Assembly (NCBI GenBank): GCA_964608265.1
Contig: CAZSNP010000009.1
Location: 26,230-90,229, forward strand
DNA: 64,000 nt
Direction: 5' to 3'
From: JANWXR01 sp964608265
GTDB lineage: Bacteria > Chloroflexota > Anaerolineae > Anaerolineales > UBA6663
Position 1 is the first letter of the stretch. Each line of letters begins with the position of its first letter. Of this stretch, positions 1-8,031 are shown in pieces. Position numbers and translations under genes: made by a program. The notes beneath the pieces were generated by a model. It saw only the letters and a program-made list of their open reading frames with translations. It was not told where the DNA came from and did no database searches.

Positions 1-1
1 C

Positions 2-2154
2 ATCTCCACCACCGTGAGCGCCAATCTCAGCTACGATCCGGCCAACCCGCCGTGGATTCGTGTGAAAGCCATCAAGGATGGTCAGCAGGACAGGCTGTAT
101 CTGTGCACGTTTGTTGGCGCAGGCGCGGCCCAGATGACACAGGGCGTGGCCTTTTCAACCGGCGTCAACTATTGGCCGGGCACAACGGTTGATCTGGGCG
201 CGGACTATCGGTCTCGCACCACTGATCCGTTGAATCCGAATAGCAGTTGGGTGGGCGATTTGGATGAATTCGCTTACAAGCGCGGCGCCGATTACGCGGG
301 CGGCTGCACTGTTCCACCCACGCCGACGCCCACCCGCACCCTGACTCCGACCGCCACGCCCGTACCCGCCACGCCCCTGCCAGCAGCCACTATCGTTCAC
401 TTGCCGATGAATGAAGGTTTTGGCACGCCGCTGGCGGACCGCGCGGGCAACCATCCGGTCACACCGGCCAATATCACCGTAGTGCCGGGTACCCCCGGCA
501 ACGGCAACGCGCGCGCATTTCCGCAAGCTACCGACTTCAGCCGCATCACATTCGGCAGAAGCAACGACTACTATCTGGCAGACTCCGCTGTCCGCTCGAT
601 GACAGTGGAATTGTGGTTTCGCTACACTGGGGCGCTGGGCCTGCCGGCGCAAACGATGGCAAATACCCTGGCGCAGGTCAATGGATTTTTTCGCGGCTGG
701 GATCTGACCTATCACCCTGGCACAAAGACCGTCGCGTTCAACGTCTACACCGGAGGCACAGGCAATGCCGCTTCCGTCCCCATCGCCAGTGCCGCCGACG
801 CAAGTCAATGGGTGCGCGTGCGCGCGATCAAGGATGGCGCGCGCGGTAAGCTGGTGCTGTGCACGGCGGTCAACGGCGCGAACTGGCGCGTGGCTGAAGC
901 CAATTTCACCGGTGGCATTGACTACTTCCGTGTGACACCAGCGGCGACGAATAGCGGCACATCGCTCGACCTTGGCGCGGCCTATAACCCATACGGCCTC
1001 AACGCCAACTGGCACGGTGATCTGGATGAGTTCTTGTATACCAACCGGGCTGAGTACACTGACGACTGCCAGCCGATCCCCACGCCCACACCCACGCGCA
1101 CCCCATCGCCCAGCCCAACGCCGGCGCCTCGCGATGTCGTAATTCCATGCCGTGAAAATGTAGCCGGTGGCATTACGCAAATCCTGTCGCCGGCCAACGC
1201 CAATATCGCCTATACATTCACGTGCGACATCCCACCGGGGTCGTACACCTATACTGGCGGAAATCTACTCTGGGCTTACGCGATCGTGGCCCAGGGTTAC
1301 ACACCGTCGAATGATGTCGGGTATCACGGGGGCTGGCGGCCCTTCAATAGCACACTCAAGACTGGAAATGACGGCTGGGCCATTTCCGCGGTGACCGGCT
1401 TTCCCGACGTCGCGGTCTATGGGTATCCAGAGGCGTGGCATGTGTGTCCCGGGGCCGCCGCCGGAAGCACTGTGACCTGCACGGTGTATCTCTACTATGA
1501 TGCGCCCGGCTACGAAGTAACGGCGCGTATGTGGCTATATGCATGGGGTGTTCCAATTCCGCCAACGCCGACCGCAACGAGCACGATCACGCAGACGCCC
1601 ACCCGCACCGCCACACCAACAATCACTCGGACGCCTACTGCTACCTCGACGCGAACGGCCACACGTACTCCGACACGAACGCCGACACGTACCCCCACGC
1701 CCACCGCGACTCCAACACCGCGCCGCGTCTATTTGCCGCTCATCCNNNNNNNNNNNNNNNNNNNNNNNNNNNNNNNNNNNNNNNNNNNNNNNNNNNNNNN
1801 NNNNNNNNNNNNNNNNNNNNNNNNNNNNNNNNNNNNNNNNNNNNNACCCCCACGCCCACCGCGACTCCAACACCGCGCCGCGTCTATTTGCCGCTCATCC
1901 GCAAAAGTGGCAGTCAAGCCGCCGGCTACCCCGCGCCGGGCGCGCGGGCCTTGCCCCAGGATACACTCCCACCGCCGCCGGCCACATCCCCGGCGGAGGG
2001 CTACCCCGGCGTCGCGACGGTCACACCGGCGAACGGCACAGCCGTTCGCTCCAGCGAAACGCCGAGCGTTTCGCCGCCCAGCCCCACCTCATCGCCCTCG
2101 CGCACGCTGACGAGCACACGCACGCCACGGCCAACGCGAACGCCGCGGCCGTAG
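2..2154 (+). CDS. Secreted LamG-like, Thr/Pro-linker protein, 5' partial
   Basis: The reading frame is open from base 2, so the gene begins before the window. Two similar beta-rich modules of the concanavalin A/LamG type are visible: one around 400-1070 with VELWFRYTG and DLGAAYNPYG, and an earlier partial copy at the window start with DLGADYRS. They are separated by TPTPTRTLTPT-type linkers at about 315-390 and 1080-1125. A third, different domain (about 1130-1550) precedes a long TPTRTPT linker and the motif RRVYLPLI, common near the C-terminus of secreted Chloroflexota proteins. A 100-N gap shifts the apparent frame. Merging the duplicated 55 bp restores one frame that ends at the TAG at 2152-2154. 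Probably a cell-surface or extracellular carbohydrate- or matrix-binding protein; the exact role is unknown. Confidence 0.75.
1746..1845. other. 100-N scaffold gap flanked by identical 55-bp ends
   Basis: Exactly 100 N. The 55 bp before it (1691-1745) are identical to the 55 bp after it (1846-1900). Collapsing one copy plus the Ns removes 155 bp and joins the coding frames on both sides. This indicates two overlapping contig ends that were scaffolded without being merged, not unknown sequence. Confidence 0.95.
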
Positions 2155-2161
2155 AAAACGT

Positions 2162-2196
2162 GTGGCCCGCACAGTCGCATTGACTCTGCGGGCCAC
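2162..2196. terminator. Strong hairpin between convergent genes
   Basis: GTGGCCCGCA pairs perfectly with TGCGGGCCAC. The stem continues inward for four more pairs after one mismatch, around a short loop. It lies 8 bp after the stop of the LamG protein and 34 bp past the end of the convergent kinase gene. It has no T-tract on either side, so it may be a bidirectional terminator or an mRNA-stabilising hairpin. Confidence 0.6.
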
Positions 2197-2229
2197 ATGG
2201 ATGTTGAACAGCGAGGCGAGTGCACGCCG

Positions 2230-5205
2230 CTAGGCCACAGTCGGCGCAACCGTGGCTGAAGCAAGGTCTGGGGCGGGGTGTGATTCGGCAGCTTCAAGGG
2301 GCAGGGAGAGGGTGAACACGCTGCCCTGGCCTTCGCCGGCGCTGTAGCCCGTCAGCGAGCCGCCCAGTAGATTGGCCAGGCGATTCGCAATGCTGAGACC
2401 GAGCCCCGTGCCGCCATGGCGACGCGTGGAGCTGCCATCGGCCTGCACAAAGGGCTGAAACAAGCGTGGTTGTTTTTCGGCGGCGATGCCGATGCCGGTA
2501 TCCTCAACCCTGATCTCGATCAGTTCAGCCATCGGGCACGACGTCGCAATCGTGACCGCGCCATGATCGGTGAACTTGATGGCATTGCCGACCAGGTTGA
2601 GCAATATCTGGCGCAGCCGGTCAGGGTCAGCCATCACCACCGGGTCGCCCTCCGGCGGCTGAACGGTCAGGGTCAGCCCTTTGGCCTCCGCCTGCGCGCG
2701 GCTCAGCGATTGGACTTCGGCCAGCGCCAGCCCGACGGAGACCGGTTGCACGATCATTTCCATCCGCCCGGCTTCGAGCTTGGCGATGTCGAGGATGTCG
2801 TTGACGATGTGCAGCAGATTGCGGGCCGAGGAATGGGCGGTGGCCACGAATTCGTGTTCCTCCTGCGGGCCCTCACACATGCCATCGAGCACCAGGCTGA
2901 GCGAGCCAAGGATGCCGGCCAGCGGCGTGCGCAACTCGTGCGAGGTATTGGCGAGGAACTCACTCTTGAGCTGGTTGGCCTCCTCAGCGACGCGGCGGGC
3001 CCGGGTGAGGTTCTCGAGCAAGCGCGCGTTATCGAGCGCCAGCGCTGCGCGTTCGGCAAACGTGCTGAGGATGCGGCGCGTGCGCTCGTCGAAGGCCTCC
3101 GGTTCGGGGCTTTGCAAGTCGAGGACGCCGATGACGGTATCACCCGCTTTGAGCGGAATGACCAGTTCGGACCGTGTGGCGGCGTTGTTCGCCACGTAGC
3201 GCGCATCACTGGTCACGTCGGGCGCGTACACCATTTCGCCGTGCTGAAAGGCCGCCACTGAAAGCCCGCTTCCATCCAGCAGCAGCGGCGCAGTGGTTGC
3301 TACCGTGAAGGTGCCGGCGCGGGCCATTCGGCTCAACTCGGTCTGCGCGTCGTCCACAATGAGCACACCGCAATCCGCCACCCCGAATTCGGTGGTGATG
3401 GTGTGAGCGATTTCTTCGGCCAGACGCTTGAGGCCGGCGCCGGTTTTGAGCAGCCCGCCGGACGCGCGATAGAGCGACGCCAGTTCCTCGGCCTGCTGGC
3501 GCAACGAGTCGTACAGGCGCATGTTTTCAATCGCCGGGGCGACCTGGCTGGCGATGGCGCTGAGCAGGTTGATATCGGGCTGCGGGTAGAAGTCATCCGG
3601 ATCGCGCCGGCCCAACAACCACACGCCCAGGGTTCGCGATTGTGTTTGTACCGGAATCGCCAGCCGCACCCAGTCGGTTGGCGTGAGCGGGGCCACATCC
3701 AAATCGGCGGCGGGCTGGCGGTATCGCTTTGGGTCGGCCAGCAACAGATTCAACTGCCGGCGCGTGCCGGTGCCGGCGACCTCCTCGGGTGTGAGGTCGC
3801 GGGTGTACACGGCCAGCCCATCGGTCGCGCCCTCGAGAAGAAACAATGCCGATTGCTGGATGAGGAGGCTCGGGGCCACGTCGTCGGCCAGCAGGCGGAC
3901 GAGCGCATCGCGATCCCGCGCGGCGGGGATCTTGCCGGCCAGCACGCGCAGGATCTCTTCCGGGTTGTGGCGGCTGCCGTAGGCGACCCAACTGACCACG
4001 CGCTGGAAGCGGGCATAAGCCGCCGGCGCTGCCAGAATGAAAACCGCCGAAAGGATGATAAGCGGCACCGACACCATGTCAGCCGGCAGGTTGAGCAGGT
4101 AGCTGACAATGAACAGGGCCAACATAAAGCCGGTGAGGTAGATCAGGGCGAAGCTGTAGAAGCTGAGCAGCCGGTTGGCGCGGAACTCCAGCGCGCCCAG
4201 GCTGCGCTTGTAGGCGGCGTAGGAATAAAAGATGGGCAGGGCGGGCAGGGTGATCGCGAACAATATCACGGTCAGCCCCTCGGCGACGCGCAGGCCCAGC
4301 AAAGCCGGGATGGCCCAGGTGAGGATGCCGGGCAGAAACGACAGGCCGATGCCCGAGAGCATGAGGATGGAGGCCAGCCGCTCTGAGGCAGCGGGCCGGC
4401 GCAACAATCTGAAGAACAATATGCCCAGGCTGCCCAGCGTGGCGAAGATGATGCTGAGCAACGATAAGTTGGCCGGCAACAGATGAGCGACATCCAGAGC
4501 AATGAGGACAAACGTGCCGCCGTAAAGGCTCTGAATGAAACCTCCGCGCCGGGCTTTAACCAGCGGCGTAGGAACCTGAACATGCAGGCTCAAGAACACT
4601 GGAAGGAAGAGCCATGAAGCGAGCTTGTAGACGAGGGTTATGCCCGCCACGCCCGAGGTGGAAAACAGACCAGTGGCCAGCCAGATGGCGATTAGGTAGT
4701 AATACGTGACGAGCACTCGCCAGCGTCCATCGCGCGGCCTGAGGAAGAGTAAGGCAATCGAGCCGGCCAGCCAGAAGGGGGCGAATAGCCACAGGCTGAA
4801 CGCGCTCTCAAACTGAAAAGTTGAACGCTCCGGTGGCATACGCCAGTAGATCGTCCTGACATTGCCCAGATCGCTGATGGTGATCGGCACAACGTCGCCT
4901 GGCTGATACCCATCGAACGGCACGGCCAGATAATTGCCCGCAAACTCCGTGTAGCTCAGACCGCCAATGCTGATGATCTGGTCACCGACCTGAAGGCTCG
5001 CTTGATTCTCGCGACACCAATCAAACGATGTATCGCAGGGTTCTATTGTATAAACAACCCAATTGCCGTCGAAGCCGAAACGAGGGTTAGCTGCAAGCAC
5101 CATACCGACGTAAGTGTAGAACACGCAGACGGTCAGTATGGCCAGCGCAATCAGCACCAGAGGCGCATCCCCCAGTCGTGCCCACAATCTCGAAGGACGT
5201 TTCAC
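2230..5205 (-). CDS. ComP-like multi-membrane sensor histidine kinase
   Basis: 991 aa from a GTG start. Visible order: TM1 (about 15-37); an extracytoplasmic PDZ-like segment (about 60-125, with LQVGDQIISIGG); seven or eight further TM helices (about 133-400); a degenerate GAF region (about 425-565); a second GAF (about 585-730); a HisKA with SHELRTPLAG (His756); and a HATPase_c with DTGIGI and GTGLGLSIANRL. The TM/PDZ/multi-TM input module matches the layout of the Bacillus ComP pheromone receptor, but ComP has a HisKA_3 kinase core, so the output half differs. The start overlaps the stop of the upstream prenyltransferase gene (GTGA), implying translational coupling. There is no receiver domain, so a separate response regulator must be the partner. 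The kinase call is certain; the ComP-like role is inferred. Confidence 0.85.
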   Translation of the reverse strand: MKRPSRLWARLGDAPLVLIALAILTVCVFYTYVGMVLAANPRFGFDGNWVVYTIEPCDTSFDWCRENQASLQVGDQIISIGGLSYTEFAGNYLAVPFDGYQPGDVVPITISDLGNVRTIYWRMPPERSTFQFESAFSLWLFAPFWLAGSIALLFLRPRDGRWRVLVTYYYLIAIWLATGLFSTSGVAGITLVYKLASWLFLPVFLSLHVQVPTPLVKARRGGFIQSLYGGTFVLIALDVAHLLPANLSLLSIIFATLGSLGILFFRLLRRPAASERLASILMLSGIGLSFLPGILTWAIPALLGLRVAEGLTVILFAITLPALPIFYSYAAYKRSLGALEFRANRLLSFYSFALIYLTGFMLALFIVSYLLNLPADMVSVPLIILSAVFILAAPAAYARFQRVVSWVAYGSRHNPEEILRVLAGKIPAARDRDALVRLLADDVAPSLLIQQSALFLLEGATDGLAVYTRDLTPEEVAGTGTRRQLNLLLADPKRYRQPAADLDVAPLTPTDWVRLAIPVQTQSRTLGVWLLGRRDPDDFYPQPDINLLSAIASQVAPAIENMRLYDSLRQQAEELASLYRASGGLLKTGAGLKRLAEEIAHTITTEFGVADCGVLIVDDAQTELSRMARAGTFTVATTAPLLLDGSGLSVAAFQHGEMVYAPDVTSDARYVANNAATRSELVIPLKAGDTVIGVLDLQSPEPEAFDERTRRILSTFAERAALALDNARLLENLTRARRVAEEANQLKSEFLANTSHELRTPLAGILGSLSLVLDGMCEGPQEEHEFVATAHSSARNLLHIVNDILDIAKLEAGRMEMIVQPVSVGLALAEVQSLSRAQAEAKGLTLTVQPPEGDPVVMADPDRLRQILLNLVGNAIKFTDHGAVTIATSCPMAELIEIRVEDTGIGIAAEKQPRLFQPFVQADGSSTRRHGGTGLGLSIANRLANLLGGSLTGYSAGEGQGSVFTLSLPLEAAESHPAPDLASATVAPTVA

Positions 5206-6158
5206 GCAGCAACCTCAAGCAGCTCCGGCGGGACCTTTGCGCCGTTGGTCTGCAACAGATGGAGCAGAGGCAGGGTGTGATCGGTCAGCACTTTCGTCAA
5301 TGGCGCGGGGCTAGGCAAAGAAAGGCGATGGAGCCAGGCGCGGGCTTCGCGATGCCGCAGCAATAACTGATAGCCGCAGTAACTTACGGCGCCCGATTGA
5401 ATCAGGATTTGGTGCGCTTGCCGAAGCACGGCCGGGTCATCTATTTGCGGCAACAGGCTCTCGAGTTGCGCGCGCTGTGGGTGATCAGCCGTCCGTGCAT
5501 ATAACACCAGCAAGTTGTTGCGCCCCTCCTTCCAATCCGGGTTGGCGGGGCTTTCAAAGGCATCCACTAAATCGTCGTGCAACTGGATGATCTCACCCAG
5601 CAGGATGCCGACATCGCGCAGCCCGCCCGCGACATCCGGCGACGCGCCGCCCAACAACGCGCCGACCTCAAGTGCAGCGCCGTAAAAGGGTGTGCTCTTG
5701 GCGCGGATAACCTTCCAGTAGTTCGTCTCGCCCTTGAGATTCTGTACGTCCAGTTCCTGGCCCAGAGAGGTGGCGTGCGCGGCCCAGGCCAGGCTGGCGC
5801 TGGCGGCGTTCTTTTGAATGGCTGGCACAGGCGCTTGGCCAACTAGTCGGAAGGCTGCGGCCTGAAAAGCCAGCGCCAGGTTGGAGGCCCGGCCCGCGCC
5901 GAGGGTGTGATATTCACCGCGCGGGTCGTTGTCGAGGATGTCGTCTACCAGGATGATGCTGATCTGCAGGCAGGCGATGGCCGCGCAGCCCGCAACCGCT
6001 TGCGCTTCATGGCCGCCGACAGCGAGACAAGCAAGACGCGGCAGATCCCAATCCAGACGTGGCTCGGCCCCGGTGCGCGCAAACACGCCGGCCATCTCAG
6101 GCCACTCGGCAGCTTCCGGCAGTGTAGTGAGTTCTGATTGCAATCGTTCAGCGTTCAT
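5202..6158 (-). CDS. Polyprenyl-synthase-like (ComQ-like) prenyltransferase
   Basis: 318 aa, all-alpha isoprenyl diphosphate synthase fold. The first Asp-rich motif is DDILD at 72-76 and the second is DDLVD at 195-199, both complete DDxxD motifs, so the enzyme should bind Mg-diphosphate substrates. I chose the ATG at 6158. A GTG at 6209 would make a palindromic repeat encode the first residues. The gene sits 150 bp downstream of a 54-aa Trp-ending peptide gene and overlaps the following ComP-like kinase by 4 nt. In Bacillus, the homologous-fold ComQ prenylates a Trp of the ComX pheromone. The alternative is an ordinary geranylgeranyl/polyprenyl diphosphate synthase for quinones or carotenoids, but no such pathway gene is nearby. 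Confidence 0.8.
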   Translation of the reverse strand: MNAERLQSELTTLPEAAEWPEMAGVFARTGAEPRLDWDLPRLACLAVGGHEAQAVAGCAAIACLQISIILVDDILDNDPRGEYHTLGAGRASNLALAFQAAAFRLVGQAPVPAIQKNAASASLAWAAHATSLGQELDVQNLKGETNYWKVIRAKSTPFYGAALEVGALLGGASPDVAGGLRDVGILLGEIIQLHDDLVDAFESPANPDWKEGRNNLLVLYARTADHPQRAQLESLLPQIDDPAVLRQAHQILIQSGAVSYCGYQLLLRHREARAWLHRLSLPSPAPLTKVLTDHTLPLLHLLQTNGAKVPPELLEVAA

Positions 6159-6182
6159 GATGTTGTGATGGTGTCGGCAGGC

Positions 6183-6207
6183 GCGACGCACTTCGAAAGT
6201 GCGTCGC
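6183..6207. repeat. Perfect 11-bp-arm palindrome
   Basis: GCGACGCACTT and AAGTGCGTCGC flank a 3-base loop. It lies in the 150-bp spacer between the peptide gene and the prenyltransferase gene. It could act as an mRNA processing or attenuation hairpin that sets their relative expression. A similar GACGCG-type hairpin occurs at 12245-12262. Confidence 0.7.
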
Positions 6208-6308
6208 ACCGGTATGTGGAATCAAAAATGCCCATCGCATGCAGCTCGAAAGCCACAGGCTATGAGCATTTACTGGATTAGGCCAGTCTAAAGTTGGCGA
6301 AGCGCTTT

Positions 6309-6473
6309 CTACCGCCAGCCGCTCCACGAAGCGCGCATGATTTTTCCCAGTTCCTCGATTTCCTCGGGCTTCTGGATGTTCATGAGCTTGCGGAGCGCGG
6401 CGAGGACGGAATTCTCCTGCTCCTGATCGGCCATCAACGCGTGGAAGGCCTCGATGGTCATACTCGTATTCAT
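6309..6473 (-). CDS. 54-aa ComX-like pre-peptide with C-terminal Trp residues
   Basis: 54 aa, starting MNTSMTIEAFHALMADQEQE and ending RASWSGWR. The start is fixed by a near-ideal Shine-Dalgarno (AAGGAGA, 8 nt before ATG). The N-terminal 45 residues look helical and charged; Trp50 and Trp53 lie at the extreme C-terminus. B. subtilis ComX precursors are also about 55 aa, with a helical leader and a Trp near the C-terminus that ComQ prenylates. The pattern LMNIQKPEEIEEL resembles leader segments of ComX-type precursors, although identity is low by eye. It has no signal peptide, as in ComX. It could instead be a RiPP precursor of Nif11-like type or an unrelated small protein. The genes downstream (prenyltransferase, ComP-like kinase) favour the pheromone reading. 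Confidence 0.6.
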   Translation of the reverse strand: MNTSMTIEAFHALMADQEQENSVLAALRKLMNIQKPEEIEELGKIMRASWSGWR

Positions 6474-6481
6474 TTGCGTCG

Positions 6482-6488
6482 TCTCCTT
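6482..6488 (-). promoter_or_regulatory. Shine-Dalgarno that fixes the 54-aa peptide start
   Basis: AAGGAGA on the minus strand, 8 nt from the ATG at 6473. It is among the strongest ribosome sites in the window, while the genes downstream lack a comparable one. High translation of the small peptide relative to its neighbours would be expected of a precursor. Confidence 0.75.
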
Positions 6489-6720
6489 TTTCCCTGACCG
6501 ATGAGGAAGTACAGAGACGCCACTCACCCCCGCGGCCGTCGGCGGGAATGGCCTCCCAGCCCGGCCTTCCACCTCGGTCACACAGCAGAAGCCGGGCCAA
6601 GACAATAGTACCGACACACCCCACCAAGGTCTGTAAAAGGTGCATAAAGACTATTTAACTCAACGTGCAGCAGGTTTGATCGTCTTCGATTGACTTGTAA
6701 AACTCCTGCACATCGGCATG

Positions 6721-7158
6721 CTAAATCCTGGACACTCGATCGCCGGCGCGCCGACCCGCCGGGCGGTTTGCGAGCATGGCATTGACCTGGTCAACGAGGG
6801 TTCTGGGTTCGACGAAGGGCTTGGCGATGTAGCCATCGGCGCCGCAGGCCTGGCGGAGCCGTTCCGCATCTCCGGGCTGGGCATGGGCCGTGGCCAAAAG
6901 GATTGGTATGGCTTGGGTGGCTGGGTCGCTCTTCAGCAGCCGCGTCAATGCCAGTCCATCCAGAAAGCGACCTTCGTACTGGCTGTTGCTCAGCGACACA
7001 TCCATGACGATCAACTGCACCGCGCCCGACCGGGCCAGGGATAGCACGCGGGCCACGTCCTCGGTAATCGAAACGCTGAAGCCGCCGATCTTTGTCAACG
7101 TCTTGCGCACGATCACTTGAATAGCAGGATCGTCTTCGATGACTAATATATGGATCAC
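6721..7158 (-). CDS. Single-domain response regulator (CheY-like)
   Basis: 145 aa. The receiver fold begins MIHILVIEDDP (acidic pocket), with phospho-acceptor Asp in LIVMDVS, Thr in LATAHA and Lys in GYIAKPF. An extra SNSQYEGRF loop follows the phospho-acceptor strand, where ordinary receivers have MPxxDG. There is no output domain, so it acts by protein contact. It lies 247 bp upstream of the peptide gene on the same strand and is a candidate partner for the neighbouring orphan histidine kinases. Confidence 0.85.
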   Translation of the reverse strand: MIHILVIEDDPAIQVIVRKTLTKIGGFSVSITEDVARVLSLARSGAVQLIVMDVSLSNSQYEGRFLDGLALTRLLKSDPATQAIPILLATAHAQPGDAERLRQACGADGYIAKPFVEPRTLVDQVNAMLANRPAGRRAGDRVSRI

Positions 7159-7290
7159 GGCCTGCGCGCTCGCTGCTACCCTCCGGGCACAAGGGTTATA
7201 TAAACAATTCTAGGCCGGTTGTGGGCGCCGGGCGGGGCGTGATGGTTGGCTGGTACTAACCGAACTCCGGCGACGCCAAGCGAAACAAGC

Positions 7291-7314
7291 GCGGCCCCGA
7301 CGGGGGGAGGCCGC
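7291..7314. terminator. GC-rich hairpin, possible terminator
   Basis: GCGGCC and GGCCGC flank C/G-rich inner arms. It sits about 80 bp beyond the end of the minus-strand receiver remnant. There is no T-run, so the terminator role is weakly supported. The rest of the 233-bp spacer (7159-7391) shows no gene. Confidence 0.35.
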
Positions 7315-7391
7315 TCACCTTCGACCACAGCGGCACTTAACGCACGGGCCGCCCCCGTCGCCGCGGGCAGCGCGCGGCGAGACGCCTGAGG

Positions 7392-7625
7392 TCAGTGTAC
7401 GGGGGCGCCAGGGGCGCTGGGGAGGGTGCTCAAAAATGCCTCGAAGGCGACCGGTTTCGCCGCAGACGTAAGCGCGCCCAGCCGACCGGCCTCCAGCATC
7501 TCGCCCTGGCCGGCCTGCCCGGTGAACATGAAGACGGGTAAGGCCGGGTTCAGGCGCCGAATGATCTGCAGGGCGTTGAGGCCATCGAGTTTCGGCATGC
7601 GACAAACCATCAAGATACGCGGCAT
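7392..7625 (-). pseudogene. Internally deleted receiver domain
   Basis: 77 aa from an ATG preceded by GGAGGT. The N-terminus MPRILMV is a normal receiver first strand, but it runs directly into CRMPKLDGL, the loop after the phospho-acceptor strand. About 45 residues, including the acidic pair and the phospho-acceptor Asp, are missing. The Asp position is occupied by Val. The C-terminal half, with the FTG and SAAKP signatures, is retained. It cannot be phosphorylated conventionally. It may be a decayed gene or, given the good ribosome site, a small decoy protein. It is 37 bp downstream of an intact receiver gene. Confidence 0.65.
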
Positions 7626-7662
7626 AGCACCTCCACACAAGAGTCGCGGCGAGCTGGCCCCA

Positions 7663-8028
7663 TCACTGCGCCGTTTGCCCGAGGGTGTCCATCAATTCGC
7701 GCAACAGGTTGCTCATTTCAATCGGCTTGGCCAGACAGGTGACGCCCCAGGCGGCGGCCTGCGACATGTAGCCCTGACCCATGTAGCCCGTCAGCCCGAT
7801 GATGGGGATGTTGGGCGTCACCTTGCGCAGCACCCGAATGGTCTGGATGCCGTCCAGCCCGGGCATGAACATATCCAGCAAGTACACATCGAAGCGCTGC
7901 TCGACGGCCTCGAGGATGGCATCGGCGCCGTTGCCGACAGCCGTGACCTCGAAGTTGGCATCGGTCAATTCGTCGCGCAGAAAATCGCGCAGGTCTTTTT
8001 CGTCCTCGGCGATCAGGATTTTCAACAT
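7663..8028 (-). CDS. CheY-like response regulator
   Basis: 121 aa, complete receiver: acidic pocket in ILIAEDEKD, phospho-acceptor Asp in LLDMFMPGLDG, Thr in LTGYMG and Lys in LAKPIE. No output domain. It starts 3 nt after the stop of the large multi-PAS hybrid kinase, so the two are almost certainly co-transcribed. It is the most likely phospho-acceptor of that kinase. Confidence 0.9.
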   Translation of the reverse strand: MLKILIAEDEKDLRDFLRDELTDANFEVTAVGNGADAILEAVEQRFDVYLLDMFMPGLDGIQTIRVLRKVTPNIPIIGLTGYMGQGYMSQAAAWGVTCLAKPIEMSNLLRELMDTLGQTAQ

Positions 8029-8031
8029 GGG

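Noticed and set aside
5202..6158. Plain geranylgeranyl/polyprenyl diphosphate synthase as the preferred call
   Set aside because: Not excluded, but ranked second. No isoprenoid, quinone or carotenoid gene is nearby, and the gene is translationally coupled to a sensor kinase and follows a Trp-ending peptide gene.
6158..6209. Prenyltransferase start at the GTG at 6209
   Set aside because: The extra residues are encoded by a perfect palindrome (RRTFEVRR). Family members start nearer the ATG at 6158.
6309..6617. 102-aa version of the small peptide gene
   Set aside because: The extension is Pro/Gly-rich without a ribosome site. The internal ATG at 6473 has an excellent one.
7159..7391. Possible riboswitch or structured RNA in the GC-rich spacer
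   Set aside because: Apart from one GC hairpin, no conserved riboswitch motif could be recognised. It lies downstream, not upstream, of the nearest gene end.
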